Shown here piece by piece: positions 1 to 13,073 of a stretch of 64,000 nucleotides of DNA. A program made the position numbers and the translations under genes. The DNA is from Luscinia megarhynchos (lineage: Eukaryota > Chordata > Aves > Passeriformes > Turdidae), in assembly GCA_034336665.1 (NCBI GenBank), contig JAPFBE010000003.1, forward strand, positions 62,849,352 to 62,913,351, written 5' to 3'. How positions within the stretch are numbered: the stretch's first letter is position 1; each line of letters opens with the position of its first letter. The notes under the pieces were generated by a model, which saw only the letters and a list, made by a program, of their open reading frames with translations, was not told the origin of the DNA and ran no database searches.

Positions 1-1582
1 CTGCGTGTAAGAATTACAGAGAAGTTAAAGTCTGTGGTATTAATGCACTGTAATAATGGAGGTCTCCTAGCATTCAGTTTATCCCTCTTTCAATATATTC
101 CCAGGCACAAGCAGTGTCACACTGGTTGAACTGTGTAGCACAGACTTGTCATTTTCAAAAGCACTTAAAGAGAATTTCCCCCCAATTTCTCGTCCTCCTA
201 AGTTAAGAGGTTGTAGCAAAGTAGTGAAAACCAAGCTCTTATGCTTAATTGTACATCAGATAAGCAGTAGAAAGGGGTGTCTGCAGCATCTGATCTTGAA
301 AAAAGGACAGAACCAGTGATATTAGAAGGACAGAGTGGAAAGGCAGACTATATCTGGACCCTGCTCAAGTGGTGAGCTGGTAATTATTCACACCTCAAAG
401 ATGCTTGAATTAAGCAGGAAAATAAAAACTTCTACCTCAGACCTGGATATGTGCTGAACATAAAAAGGTAAGATTACTTTATGCTTGGACACACTCTAGG
501 AAGGTTAGAATAAGAAGTGACCCTGAAAATAGTTCAGCAGTCTTCTACTCCTTTGCTGCTGGCCTTGTACCAACCATCTATGATTCTGTCTTGGCTGAAC
601 TGAAGCAGAACCTATTATAATACACCCAAGACTAAATTGTCTGCAGATAATTAGACAGTGGAGAAACTGAATTATAAAGTACAAATATATCCATGGGAGA
701 ATACATTAAGGATTCCTGAACAACTGTTCTATCTTATTCAGCAGCCTTTTTTGTGTTTTTGTTCTTCATTTCTTACCATAGATTGTTGCTGGGGATTTCT
801 GAGTTGATCATATACATGGACCAAAAGCACTATATTTAACATTTCAGGGTTTTTGTTCCCTATTTTATACCAGTAGACCAATGCTGACTGTTTATAAAGA
901 TGGATATGTGAAATTTAAAAAACAATTAAGTTGTCTTTAAGCTGAGAGAAATAATAACAAGTGATATGGGCTACTAGAGCCCACTGGGGCAATTTCTAGA
1001 CTTTTTTGTTGCTGCAAAATGTTTTTCCAGTCTAATGAGTAGTAAGGGGAGAAATTATCCTGTAAACTTAAGTAAAATCTTGCCTTTCTAAAAACATTTA
1101 TTTATGAGCCCAAGAAGAAAACCCCCCTTTTCACCTTTTTGAAGCATTATCCTTTTCCACTAGCTTTGCTAGAACATGCCAGCTCTCCCAAACCAGTAAA
1201 TATGAGAACAGTAGATGTGGTGAGTATAAAATTTCCTGAATTACTGGTGAGCACTGGGCTAAGCTGTTGCTTACAGCTGTCTTGTGTTCTCACCACAGGA
1301 ATAAGTACCAATCTGCATGGCAGGCTGCAGCAGGGCTCTGGATCCCCACTGCTCCTTTTCCTTGTATGAAGGTTCTTCCTGACTTTTGACTTTTTCTGAC
1401 CACATCCCTCTTTGTCATGGGAGATATCTCCTTGGTGGACTCAGTTACCAGCTTTGCACGGCTTCTTGGTCACTTTTCTGTGCTCCTTGCTACTCTTAGT
1501 GACGAAAATGATGTGCAAAAGGGGAGCTGCTGACAGCTCTCCCAAAGTCTGTGTGTTTCTGCCTGCACTCATAGTAATTAAC
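1..1582. other. Unique noncoding sequence, no gene seen
   Basis: AT-rich sequence with frequent stops in all frames. Two short open frames at 1139-1369 and 1412-1777 (plus) have no recognisable domain, and the second runs straight into the CR1 repeat that follows, which argues against a real coding exon. No repeat family, RNA gene or promoter element was recognised. Confidence 0.6.
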
Positions 1583-2141
1583 AGTATCACAGAATATTCT
1601 GAGTTGGAAGGGACCCACAAGGGTCATCAAATCCAACTCCCAGCCCTGCACAGCACCATCCCAAAGAAGCACACCAGGTGTCTGAGAGCATTGTTCAAAT
1701 GCTTCCTGAGCTCTGTCAGGCTGGAGCTGGGGAGCTGCTCCAGTGCCCAGCCACGTTCTGGGAGAACCCTTTCCTGATATACAACCTAAACCTGCTTTGA
1801 CACGGCTTCAGGCCATTCCCTGGGGTCCTGTCACTGGTTGTGAGAGGTTGTGAAGAGATCAGTGCTTGCCCCTTCTCTTTCCCTCACGAGGAAGGTGCAG
1901 ACTGGGATGAGGGCTCCCCTCAGCCTCCTCCAGGCTGAACAGACCAAGTGCCCTCAGCCCCTCCTCATGTGGCTTCCCCTCAATGCCCTTCACCATCCTC
2001 GTTGCCCTCCTTTGAACACTCTCTAACAGTTTAATGTCTTGTTTATATTGTGGCACCCAAACTGCCCCCAGCACTGGAGGTGAGGCTGCCCCAGCTCAGA
2101 GCAGAGCAGGACAATCCCCTCCCCTGCCTGGCTGTGATGCT
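1583..2141 (-). mobile_element. CR1 LINE, 5'-truncated, 3' half of ORF2 C-terminus plus 3' UTR
   Basis: CR1 is the main non-LTR retrotransposon of birds; its ORF2 encodes an endonuclease and reverse transcriptase. Here the minus strand reads from ORF2 into the 3' end. At 1859-2074 (minus) it still encodes a CR1 RT C-terminal segment containing [19 protein letters not shown] and then [18 protein letters not shown], the part of ORF2 that follows the RT core. Downstream on the minus strand come the typical CR1 3' phrases (GGGTCCCTTCCAACTCAGAA and an end resembling ATTCTGTGA). Compared with the related copy at 32.0-32.7 kb the match stops near 2141, so I place the 5' truncation there. The reading frame does not continue to a full ORF2, so the copy is dead on arrival. 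Confidence 0.93.
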
Positions 2142-5100
2142 TTTCCCTGGTCTAAACCCAGTCAAAAGGGGTAGTTTAGGGTGGTGTAAATTCACATGCA
2201 GTTCCCAGCTGACACTAGTGGGACCTGATGGTGTCTTGTTGTTCGTGTATATGTAAGTGCTTCTCTGGACTGTATCTGTTGTTGTAGGGAAGGTAGAGCA
2301 GAGAGTAGAAAAAGAGCATAATTTCCAAAAACTATTTTGAAGCCTTTTAAAGCTGGCCTCCTTTTAAGTCCAAAAAATTGAACGTCACAGAAATATGATG
2401 ATTTACACTTGTGAATTGAGATTTATCATGTCAGCAACTTGCACTTGCTTAGTGTTGCTTTCCTAACTGTGCTAAATCTCTGTATCTTTAGGTTTTATGG
2501 TTAGATCAAAATCCTGGTGCATGGAGTAGGATTTGTGTAGCCAAAGAGTAGAAGGAAGATTGAAATCTGGATAATCGTTATTATTTCAGCTCTGCTTTTA
2601 GGCTTTTTAGAGGTCATAAAAATCATCCCTTGCCACAGATATTATTTTTCACACACTAAAAGGAAGGATTAAACTACAGTTGGTTGTTTTTTGGCTTTCA
2701 TTTTTTATTTTGTTATTTTGGCTTTTTTTGTCCTGGACTAAGCCAAAGATTTTCAGGAAGTATATTTCCCTTTCTTAAAACGAAAACATGGAGTGATTGA
2801 AATGCAAGGTATCATTTTCATATTTTTAATTTCCTACTGCAGCTCACACTGCAACAATCATACTTTGGAGCTCCTCAGATCATAGAGATTTTGATAACGT
2901 TAGAGATATGCTCAAGATCTAGTCACCCTTGAGTTAAAAGGATGCAAACTGTGTCTAGCAAACATGGCATTTCCATAGAAGATTTGAATTAGTTTGCTTT
3001 CATAGTGCTGTTGCAAAACAGGCACACAGAACCACCTCACAAGCAAAACAGGGGCATCAAAAAGACAATATACCTTCCTTCCTGAGGCAGATATTTCAGG
3101 AGTTGGGGAAACACAGCTTCCTGTGTTCTCACATGGATTTAGATAATGAAACTCTTGACTGATTCAGAAAGAATAGGGCATTACACAGCTGCTTGAAAAT
3201 GTTACTGCACCATGTGCTGTAGCATTAAATGGCCAGATGTAGTGAAATCTTCCGTGTACATGTCCTGGTAAACAATCACAGCCCTCAGGCTGTGACTGGT
3301 CTTTTCACATTGTACTCAGGCCGGGATGGGAGGAGCTGGAGGTGAGTGGCAGGTGGGAAAAAAAAAAAAAGAAGGTGTAGTAATAATGAACATAAAGAGG
3401 TTAGAAATGGCTGGATCATTTCTGTTCTTTTAAAGAGGTGATTATAGGTGGAGCTGGTAGCTTTGGTTATCATTAAAGCCATGTGACACCTGGCAGCTCA
3501 ATATAATATTTTTAATTATTACTCAAGTTCTCAAGGCTCAATTGGGCAGGCTGAAATTTTCCATACAGTGTGCTGCCATAAGTGTGTAACAGGAAAATGA
3601 GAAAGGCTTTTTTTCCCCTCCCCCAAAGAAGAGTTCAAGGTAGAATTAAAAACAAATTAAAATTTGATATCACTCTAGTGATCTTTTTTAATGCTCTCAT
3701 TTCCATTCTTCCCTCTGCTTTGTAGGAGAGGTTCAAAATACTATAGGAAATTGTTGCTTTTCTCTAAAAAAATGGCTCTTTTCCATCCTTCTGAAAATCT
3801 CTTCAAGATAATTCAAGTTGCAAGTCATGTGAAGTATGCATTTTGCACAAATTTGCACGGTAGAAACTTGCAGGTCTTTTTAGAATTCCAGTCTCCTTAA
3901 GGCACCTTCCTGACTGGCCAACTTCTAGCCCTGGCAATGTCCTCATGTGCAGACTCCATCCCTGCAGAGCATCTGCATTAGTGGTGGGCTGGAAAGCACC
4001 TCCTGTGGTGGTGTCTTGACCTGCTCTGGACAGCTGCTGGAAGTGAGAACAGAAGGGAGATCAGCTCTCCTGTGCACGGCCTTTTCCTGATGCCACAGCA
4101 TGGTGTGGAGGAGAAAGCTGTCTTATCAAGTGTGGGGAGTTTATATGGAGCTCAACAGGTCAAGGTGGTGAGAGGGGAGAAAACAGTGGCATGCAGGCTG
4201 AGAAATTCAGTTTAAGTGGATGAAGGATTTAGCAAAGAGGGAGGTGCATGGGAAGACAGCTGGAGTCAGCTCCGTGGCTGAAGAGGAGAGGCTGGGACTG
4301 GCTGAGCAGGGAAAACTGTAATCGGTGCAGTCCAGTGTCCAAGGCTGGGTATGAGAAGGGTGAGAGGCTTTTCTCCTCAGACAGGATCCTGACCTGGGAA
4401 ATGTTTGCTGCTTCTCAGGGTCCTGATCAGAGATGCCCTAAGCAAGCACACTGTGCTGCTTCTACTTCAGTGTAACCAACTTCTTTTGCCCAAGGATGTG
4501 GAACAAGGAGAGCTATAACCACTCATATCAATGTGGACTTGGCAGTATGATCTCTGAACACCTGGGGGGTTCTCAGTGCAAGATGGCAGCATTACAACAC
4601 TTGGAGAAAAGAGCAGAAAATGCAGTCTTTGACTGGAAATGAATTTCTAGACCTCTTGAAATATTTTCATTCCTGCTGATGCATCTGTGCAAGAGAATTG
4701 GGAATTTTTGTCTTTCACTCGATTCACGTCAGAGTCTTGCTGGAAAGCAAAGCACAACACAGCTGTTATCAAGAGTCTTGTGCTGATATTCAGCTGGAAC
4801 CCTTGGTGTGCACGGGGGTGAGCAGTGCTGAGACAGCACAGCATCCATGGCACTGCTTGTCAGGCTCACACACTGCCCCTCAGCAGCTTTTGGACAAACA
4901 ATTTGTCCTGTCTTTGAGGGCGTTGCCACGTCACGTTTCTACCTGAACAGAACTGAGACCTTGCTGAAAAACAGCTTCTTAACCTGGGTTAATGGCAAAA
5001 TCATGGGACTTTAAAGCAACTGCAATCAAAAAATTGTCTCCAAACAAGTCAGCCAAGGTGAAGTAAGGCTGCAGCAGTGATTTTCTGGTGGGAAAGTGAG

Positions 5101-8100
5101 TTTATTGAGAAAACGGTACCACTAATTTTAATGGGTGGTCCCTGTTTAAATTTTCTTCTCCCATTTCCTTTTCCCCATTTCAACAGAATTAGAACTGATG
5201 TGTAAAGTGCTTATATTACTAGGAACAACAGTAGGAAACCCTTTGTTAACCTTAATTTCCCATCTAATATTTCTCTGCAGCGTCAGCCAGTCTCCAAGGC
5301 AATAGGGCTGTTGACAATAACTCCAAATTGCTGTGTAACTGTTAGACTCTGCAGCTTCTAAAGAGCAACTTGTTTATTTTGCCCCTGCTCATTTGTTGGT
5401 AGTTAGTGGGTTTTTTTCTTCTTTTCCCCAGAGTTTGTGGAATATACAGAACTTCTGACATTTCTCAAATTTTAAGTAAATTACAGATCTGAGTTTCCTG
5501 CTTAAAAAACAGTACATTTTTATCAAGGGGTAAATCCAGCAGGTTGCTGAGAATCTACTGTAAAGCACTGAGAATACTGCCCTTTTTAGGAAGCCAAGAG
5601 AATGGGAGAGCACTCAGCACCACAGGAGTTACACAGTTATTTGCAGAATCTAAACTTTGCCATTTAAGATGAAAGAATAAGATAAGTAGAAGCCCCACTT
5701 AGCAGCACAAACCCCTGAAGATGTCCAGCATGATACATGGATCCATTTCTGGACTGTGCAATGGTGGGGTTGAGAGCCCACGTGGCTCTACAGAATGGAC
5801 CCAGAAGCAGCACAAGTATCTGTGTCTGTAAAACTCCCTTGGTAACTGCAAGACTCCAAAATGTTTGTTCAGTTTTGCTATTTTACACAGACATTTTGAT
5901 GAAAGAACCACAGCAGTTCATGACGGAAATGTTCAACTCAGGGAAATGTCAACTTTTCTAAATGTAGCTGGTTCATCAGTTGTAGTCTTCCAACAGAGCC
6001 TGTGTCATTTTCCTCACCACCTACCTATGGCACCTGCTCTCCAGGGCTGTTGGTGTGATTTTTATTCTCCTGGCAGCAGGAACTGGCAAGACTTTGAAAC
6101 TATCATATTTTTTTTTCCTTCAGGATTGGTAGGAAGGTAATCTGCTTAAGATGTTTCGCCCATTGTTAAGGTATGAAAACAGAGCAGAACAGGTCTTATC
6201 TCTGTGTCAGAAGAGCTCTTCCACCCCCTGGAAAAGTAGCGGGTGAAAGAGGAGTAAAGCATCTAAATTAAAGGTCTAAATTGTCATTCAAGCTCCTTCC
6301 AGCTCCATGAAGAGTGTAGCTCCCCAGGAGGCACATTTTTGGTGAAAGTAAACACAGCATTTTGGTATTTTACCTCTTCTTACCCATTAAATAGATTTAT
6401 GAAAGCTGGAAAATTCAAGTGTAGGTTTTGGAACATCAACAAACTCTTGTCAAGGAGAAAAAAACAATAACCTTATAAGAAAAAGATGACAAGGATGAAA
6501 TGTCCCTTTGCTTCACTCCTGAAGGGAAAAAAAAGGGAAGCAATGCAGAAACAGTGACTCAGAGCAGTAACAATTAGTGAAAGAAGTAATTAGCTTATGA
6601 TTAGTCTTTTTTTCCTGTGTGTTCTCATGTTTAGGTAAAGTATATTGTTCTTACAAATGTTAGACGGACATTTATCACATCCTCTGTCATAATTACTAGT
6701 GACAAGTCAAGCCTGAATGAAAACAAATGGAAGAAGTAAGTGTTTATCTCCCTGTGAATTCTTTCTGATAATGTCTCACGAAATTCTTTCCATCTTGTAC
6801 TGGCGGAAACTGGAGGAGCATTTTGACCCTGGGACATACTGACTCTGCTACCACAGTTAATTGGAAAGAGCACCCCCTTTAATTCCCTCAACACTAGAAG
6901 AAAGAGGTCAGTTTCATTCCCAGGAACTTTGCACTTCTATTGTTTTCACACATTTTTTAAAACCTGAATTGCACCTAGTTGAATTGCATGAGGCACACAG
7001 TCAGTCCCTCTGATCTGCTCACAGAACACCCAAAATGTCATCGAGTTTTATACTGGGGGAATTAAGCCTGGATTAATTTCCTCCCAGTATGAACTTTTGT
7101 TTTGTTTTTTTTTTCAGAAGAGGAAAAGTACAAGAGGAGGTCAGATTCCCTCTAATGGGCACTCAAACTGAGAGGTGTGGAACCATGTTTGGAGGATTAC
7201 TCCAGTGCCCTAAAAGGTGAGAAGAGCTGAAACCTCTGGAACTCCTGCTCATTCACAGCCTTTCCTTCTAGTGCTGAATCGGTGAGTTGTGCTGCATATC
7301 AGCAGAGGAAGGAAACAAACCTGTTTGGCAGAAAAGGCTATTAATGATATTTCCATGTGTTTGCTTCTAGAGACTAGACTGGATTAAGAAAAGGAGGTTT
7401 TAAAGGGGAGACCTTCAGAAGGGCCTTAAAATGGTCACTCCTTTTGACCCTTCAGAAAAAATTCCTGTGGGTTTCAGTTACAGCTTTTATCCTAAAGATC
7501 CTGAATTGATCCTTCATTTCTGAAGCCCTGTGGGACAACATGAATCTCAAAGAAAAGGATCCCAAAACTGCCTGAAATAATTTTCTTAATGATTAGATGA
7601 CGTGCTTGAGGATTTTTTGTTTAATACTCCAAGAAGTTTTACATTAAGTACAGGCTGAATCAACATTTCCCACATGTTTAAGAAACATGAGCATGAGCAC
7701 TGGGCAGCGTGTTTAAAAACAAGGCTGTGGTGTGAGAGCTGCTGGAGATCACTGTATGGAGCACTGGGACTCTGGGGATGTTTCACTGTGGGGAGATTGG
7801 GTGCATTCATGTGGATCCTGTGAGCCCTCCAGGGCTTTCATTAACTCCTCATTGCAGGGCTACTCTCCAGAACATGCCTGTGGGACTGGGGGAATGCAGA
7901 GACCAGGCTGAAGAAGCAACATCAGAGGAACAGCTGATGGTTTGGGCAAGGAGCCCCAGTGACTGGATGTCAAAGGCTTTGAAATGGGAAGGGCAAATTC
8001 ACAGGCAGGCCCAAGAAAAGCTGCTTTTCACCTACAAAATGTGCCAAAAGGGTGTGTTACTTCCATCTGCTCTGGAATCTACCAACCAACATGAAAAAAT

Positions 8101-10539
8101 CACCAAATTGATAGATATCTGGTAATTGATCCAAAGCGAAGTGCCTTAAACCCTCTGTAGTTTTAAGAGTCCCTGGAGCTTGGTTTGGGCTCCTAGATGT
8201 TGAGTACATCATCAGCAGAAAAAGGTCTCTTTTCTCCTCAGCATGTTAAGAAACATGCTTGGTGTCATTTTATCATCTAGAAATGCTGACTTTTGATGCT
8301 TTGTTATTAGATGGGGTGGTTGAGATGGGGATGAGAGTTGGTAGCCTGGTGTAGTTTGAAACTTTGAGGAAATCAAGCCAACCAGGCAAGCATGATTCAG
8401 ATGTCACTTTGAGCAGATTAGGTGGAGATTATATTCCCTTATCATGAACATAAAATTGGAGTCATACCCAGCACAATGGGCTATTGTGTAGCAGCAGGAT
8501 CAGGTGGGTCAGGTAGCCTGTGGGTGATTATGGTTGGACCCCATAATGTGACTATGGTAAAAGGAGCCACCTCTGGGACTCAGTTGCTTGTCTTGCTGTT
8601 TGGGCTCTCTGTATAACACTACCCTGTTTTGGTGGGATCTCAGGTTTGCAGAAATTTTGTGCCATCAGTATACAAAGGCAGTGTGAGATTATTGGATCTG
8701 GCTCTGATATTTTTTCTTGCATGCCTTTTTCTCCTACCTCTTCTTTCTTTGGGCTTGTTTGAGAACAGCTCAGAGAATCCTCCCCTGGCATTCATTTGCT
8801 CTTGTGTTCAGCATCTTGAAGGTGTTTATGTGGTTGGTCATGAACCTTTGCCAAGTCAAAGCCTGCACCTGCTTCTGGCCCATACATAAACTCGGGGGGA
8901 AATCTATGGAGGAATCCCTGGATTCATGTGGAAAGGGGCCCTCAAAGCTGGTAGCCAGCAGTTACAGAGAGGTTCCAACCAACTCTGAAGCAGTCACGTG
9001 CACGTGGGGACAGGCAAGGGCTGAGCATGAACCTTTCATGTTTAAAAGCCAACTGCTATTTAGTCTGCTTGCTTTTTGGAGAGGTTTCCTCAGCAGATGA
9101 GTTTCATTGGGAAAAGAAAACAGTCTTCTGGTTTAGGCCACAGCCACTCTGGAAAAAGGAGAAGAGAGAACTACTTGATGGTGAACTATGTGAGGCTGAA
9201 CTCAGAGTAATTTGGGGAGCAATGAGTTTGGCAGTACCAGTGACCTTATGTTGAGTCTGTGGAATCACACCAGTTTGAAACAGACAGATCCATATTTCAG
9301 ATAATTTATTACATAACTGCCCTTAGTCAGACAACTTTCCTGAGGTGAATGAACAGAGATTACTTTCAGGCCACACTGCTTTCTCTTTATTTTTCCAGTC
9401 CTTGCTGAGCTGAAAATACAGTAAAAAGGAGATTTTTTTCATGCAGTATTTCAGTCTTTCCCTCCCAGTCTGAACAGAGGAAGCAAAGAAGAATGGGAAA
9501 ATAAATAAAATCAAGTAAGTTATTCTTGAGGATCAAAAGAGTTTAATTTGAGTTTGGAGTAGAAGTTTGAATTGCTTTTTATTTTCTATGAGTTTATTTT
9601 CCTTTCACCCTGGCTCTGAACACAGTGTACTTTCAAGATAACATTGTTCAAAACCTCATGAAATTTACACATAAAGTCTCTTAAATGAAAGGGAATATTT
9701 AAGTTTGGAGATAGTTGTAGAGTGTCATGATCTAATTACAATAGCATTTTTGAAGGATAACAAACGTCAAAAGAAATAAACTGGATGTTATGGAAAATAA
9801 AAGTAGGGCCAAGAATCTAAGGCTAGCCAGAGAAATTAAACATTGAGGCTTTTCCTCTGGAAGGTTTTAAATCAATTTAGTGTTGGTGAAAAGTGCCAGG
9901 TTCATAGCAGAGGAAAATGATGCCTTTTATTTATTTACAGGCAAGGCTGGCATGGGCCTGTGACAGCATCTCTGCTTGAGACTATTGCTGTACTTTGACA
10001 CTCAGCTGAACTGGCCACCAGGAAAAGCAGCTGAAAAGTCCTTCTGTCTCTCTTTCCTTCTGTCCTCTAAGCTTGCCAGCAGCCTGACACTTTGCTTTTG
10101 AAAGTGGTTTTTCATGTGGATCTATCCATCAGGAGCTGCACTGGGACAAATGACTCCTCGCAAGTCCAGGAACAGCTGGTCAGACAAGTTAAAAAATTCC
10201 CAACTTTTTTTACTTTTTATTTGTGTACAAGTTTGAATGCTTGTGGATGAATAGATGGATTTAGGACAGAGTTTCACTTTTTGGAGCACACAGTTCATGA
10301 TGAAGCTTATTCATGATGTATTTTCACCATGCTAAGTATCAGGCAAGGAGGACCTCCAAAAATATTAGCTGCTCTCCAGTGGGGGGCTAGCAAAAGAAAG
10401 TGTTGGTTGTCAAACTGGTTGTGAGGAGTATAGATTTCTGATGGCAGTAAATTTAGAGCTGCTCTTTAGAACAGCTTTCTTTCATGGCTGAGCTTTCCAA
10501 ATTGGCTTATATAGTAGGATATGTAAACTTTGTACTCTG

Positions 10540-10559
10540 GGACTCCCTTGTGGGAGTCC
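10540..10559. repeat. Perfect 8-bp inverted repeat with 4-nt loop
   Basis: GGACTCCC is followed by TTGT and then GGGAGTCC, giving a perfect 8-bp stem with a tetraloop. No T tract or other terminator-like context follows, and no function is claimed. Confidence 0.8.
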
Positions 10560-12540
10560 TCAGGTGGTAAGTTAAGAAGTAAAATTGGAATATCAGGAAC
10601 TATTCTATAAAATACAAATTTTAATGAGATTTTACCTCCTACTGAATGTAGAACTGAGGCTGGATGAAGGAATTAAGGTTTTTTTTTTTTTGGATGTTTG
10701 GTGAGTAGCTGAAAAGAGAGTCCTTTCATAGGACCCTGGTTTTGGTGGTGGGGCTTGATCACACAGTAAGGAATGCTTAGGTACCTGGAGGGCTCTCTAA
10801 AACACACAGTTCAAAGCATTCTACAGCTCATGCAGGAGGTGTTGAGGTATCAAGCACATCTCTTTTTGAAGGAGACGCTGCAGCCTTGTAGTCTCAGGCT
10901 CCACATTGCTGGCTGCTAAGAAATCAGGTCAGAGATGCTAAATACCTTCATGCCATTTGGAGAGCTGCACACAGTGGAAAGGAAAAAGGCAGTGCCTGTC
11001 TGCAGCTGCAGATTACACAGCTTTGAATCACTGGGGCTAATGGGATCCACTGACTAACTGGGTGTTTCCAAGAGGCAGCTATTTGCCAAGGAAGTGACGG
11101 AAGGGAAGGGAAGGTGTCTATCAGAATGTCTCTGTCTCTGGCATGTGGTGCCACAGATGCTGTGAAATTTGGCCTGAGATAAGACAGAAGTTGCATAGGG
11201 CCAGTCTCATGTCTGGTTGTCTAGGGCCTGGGTGTTAAAACAAAGGCTGAAAAGGAAATAGTGATCTGGTTTGAAAATTAAATACAATAAGGCATGGCAA
11301 GGAAAGTCCAAAGGGAAAACCAGTACTCAAGAGGGCTGTTCTCCAGCATCTGAAATCAAATTCACAGGAAAGAGACAAAAATAAATGGCAGGGGGAGGAA
11401 TCTCCAGGACCTGTTGTGGATGAGGGAAGAGAGGCTGGAGGCAGGTTTTGTGCTGCCCACTGCAATCAGTGGATGGGGGATCCCCATGTGAGCAGCCCCC
11501 TCTGGTCACAGCCCCTTTCCAGAGAGCTTCTGTGCTGCAGCAGCCGTGGCAAGCTCCCTGTGACTTGCAGCTTTGGGGAATTGCTTTGCTGTCTGGAGCA
11601 GAGAGAAAGGTTTGCTGCAGGCAGCTCCCAGCTCCTGTTCTCTACCTGGGATGGTGTTCCAGGTTGGATGACCTGGGAGCAGAGAGGGCTGACCACCGGC
11701 AGCCTCCCATGGGGAAGAGTTTACATGCAGAAATGTCACAGCTGGGTCTTTCAGGAGAGACAGATGGCTCCCTGCAGAATTCGAGAGGAAAACATGAAAA
11801 TATTCCTCCCGTAGACGATAATAAACGTGAAATGGCCAAAGGAAAAAGTACTTAGCACTCACAAAAATGTTTGGCTTACTGAAAAGCCCCAGAGACAGCA
11901 GCACTTCACTGGTTTGTATAGAGGCTGTGCACTGGCAAAAGACCTTGCCAGCTTTTATGCACTGCCCCACCAATCTAAATTAATTTGAGATCTTTGGGAC
12001 TGACTCCAAAGGTGATAAAGTCGGTCAGCTTTCATTTCCTCTTATTCTTTGATCTCTCTCCTGAGGCTGCCTTCAATGGAACATAATGAATTGATTTTAT
12101 TGTTATTCTTGATGATGAGATGGCACAACCCCAGTGGGAATAGAACAGAAATCGTGAGGGGGTTTTTTGCTGTTATTTGTTTTTTTCAAACAAGATTTCA
12201 AGAATTTTAATTTATTGGGGCTGTGTTTTAGAGAGGTTGCATTGTTCTCTGCTGATCTCCATGTGTGTACATTTGGGAAGTGTTTATAGATGGGTGGTGT
12301 GAATCTTTACCTCTGCATCTCTGCAGCTGCCTTTGTGATACACCCCTCCTCTAGCCTTGAGAGAAAAATAACAGAGTGATTATTAGACCCACATTTGTGT
12401 GCGTGCTTCTGTGATGGGAAAAATATATTTTTGTCAAGAAAAGAATGATTTGTGCATTACTAACATACACCAAAGTAAAAATAATTTTGCAACAATCTTT
12501 ACATGTGTTTTTCCATGTACCTTATAGAAAATTGACATTA

Positions 12541-12596
12541 TTTTTTCATGTTTCATATTTTCATGTAAGATTTTTTCATTTTCATGGTAAGATTAT
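12541..12596. repeat. Imperfect local direct repeat (TTTTCATG-rich)
   Basis: The unit TTTTCATG(G)TAAGATT occurs twice (starting near 12559 and 12580), inside a stretch with further TTTCAT copies. It looks like a small, diverged local duplication in AT-rich DNA. Confidence 0.6.
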
Positions 12597-13056
12597 TTAA
12601 CAAGATCTATCTGTAGTCAACTTCTAATCTTTGTCCTTCTGGACAGTAAGTTTTGCCTGGGTGACTTTGGCACTAAAACACAGAATTGCAAGCAATGTCA
12701 AAGAGCCTGGCAGCTGTTTGGCAGCTGAGGTAAAGAGAGTTTAGCTGCACTAGTCTTACTCTTTTGAATTCGAGTTGCCACCTCTGCTGGCAATTTAGTA
12801 AAGAAGATTTTATTTTCCCTACCTGTGAGACAGGACTTCTTTGAGCAGATGGAAATGATCATCCCAGTTTTCTGACTTCTTAAGAGAAATGCCTTAAAGT
12901 TGCTTTACACTTCACTGAAATGTGTCTGTGTTATGCCAGAATATACAATAATACCTTTGGCTAGTTAGCTTTCCAGCATGTATCCTCTAGTGTTTTAGTC
13001 ATAAATCCAGCCATAGTAAGACAGTGATCCTGAAGACTTCTGGCAGCTCTGTCTTA

Positions 13057-13073
13057 TTTTTTTTTTTTTTTTT
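13057..13073. repeat. T17 homopolymer run
   Basis: Seventeen consecutive T residues, followed by CCCCCTCTC, making a short pure pyrimidine tract. No recognisable retroposed gene adjoins it, so I do not read it as the poly(A) tail of a processed pseudogene. Confidence 0.85.

Noticed and set aside
3358..3370. A13 run as a possible processed-pseudogene tail
   Set aside because: No recognisable gene-derived sequence precedes it on either strand.
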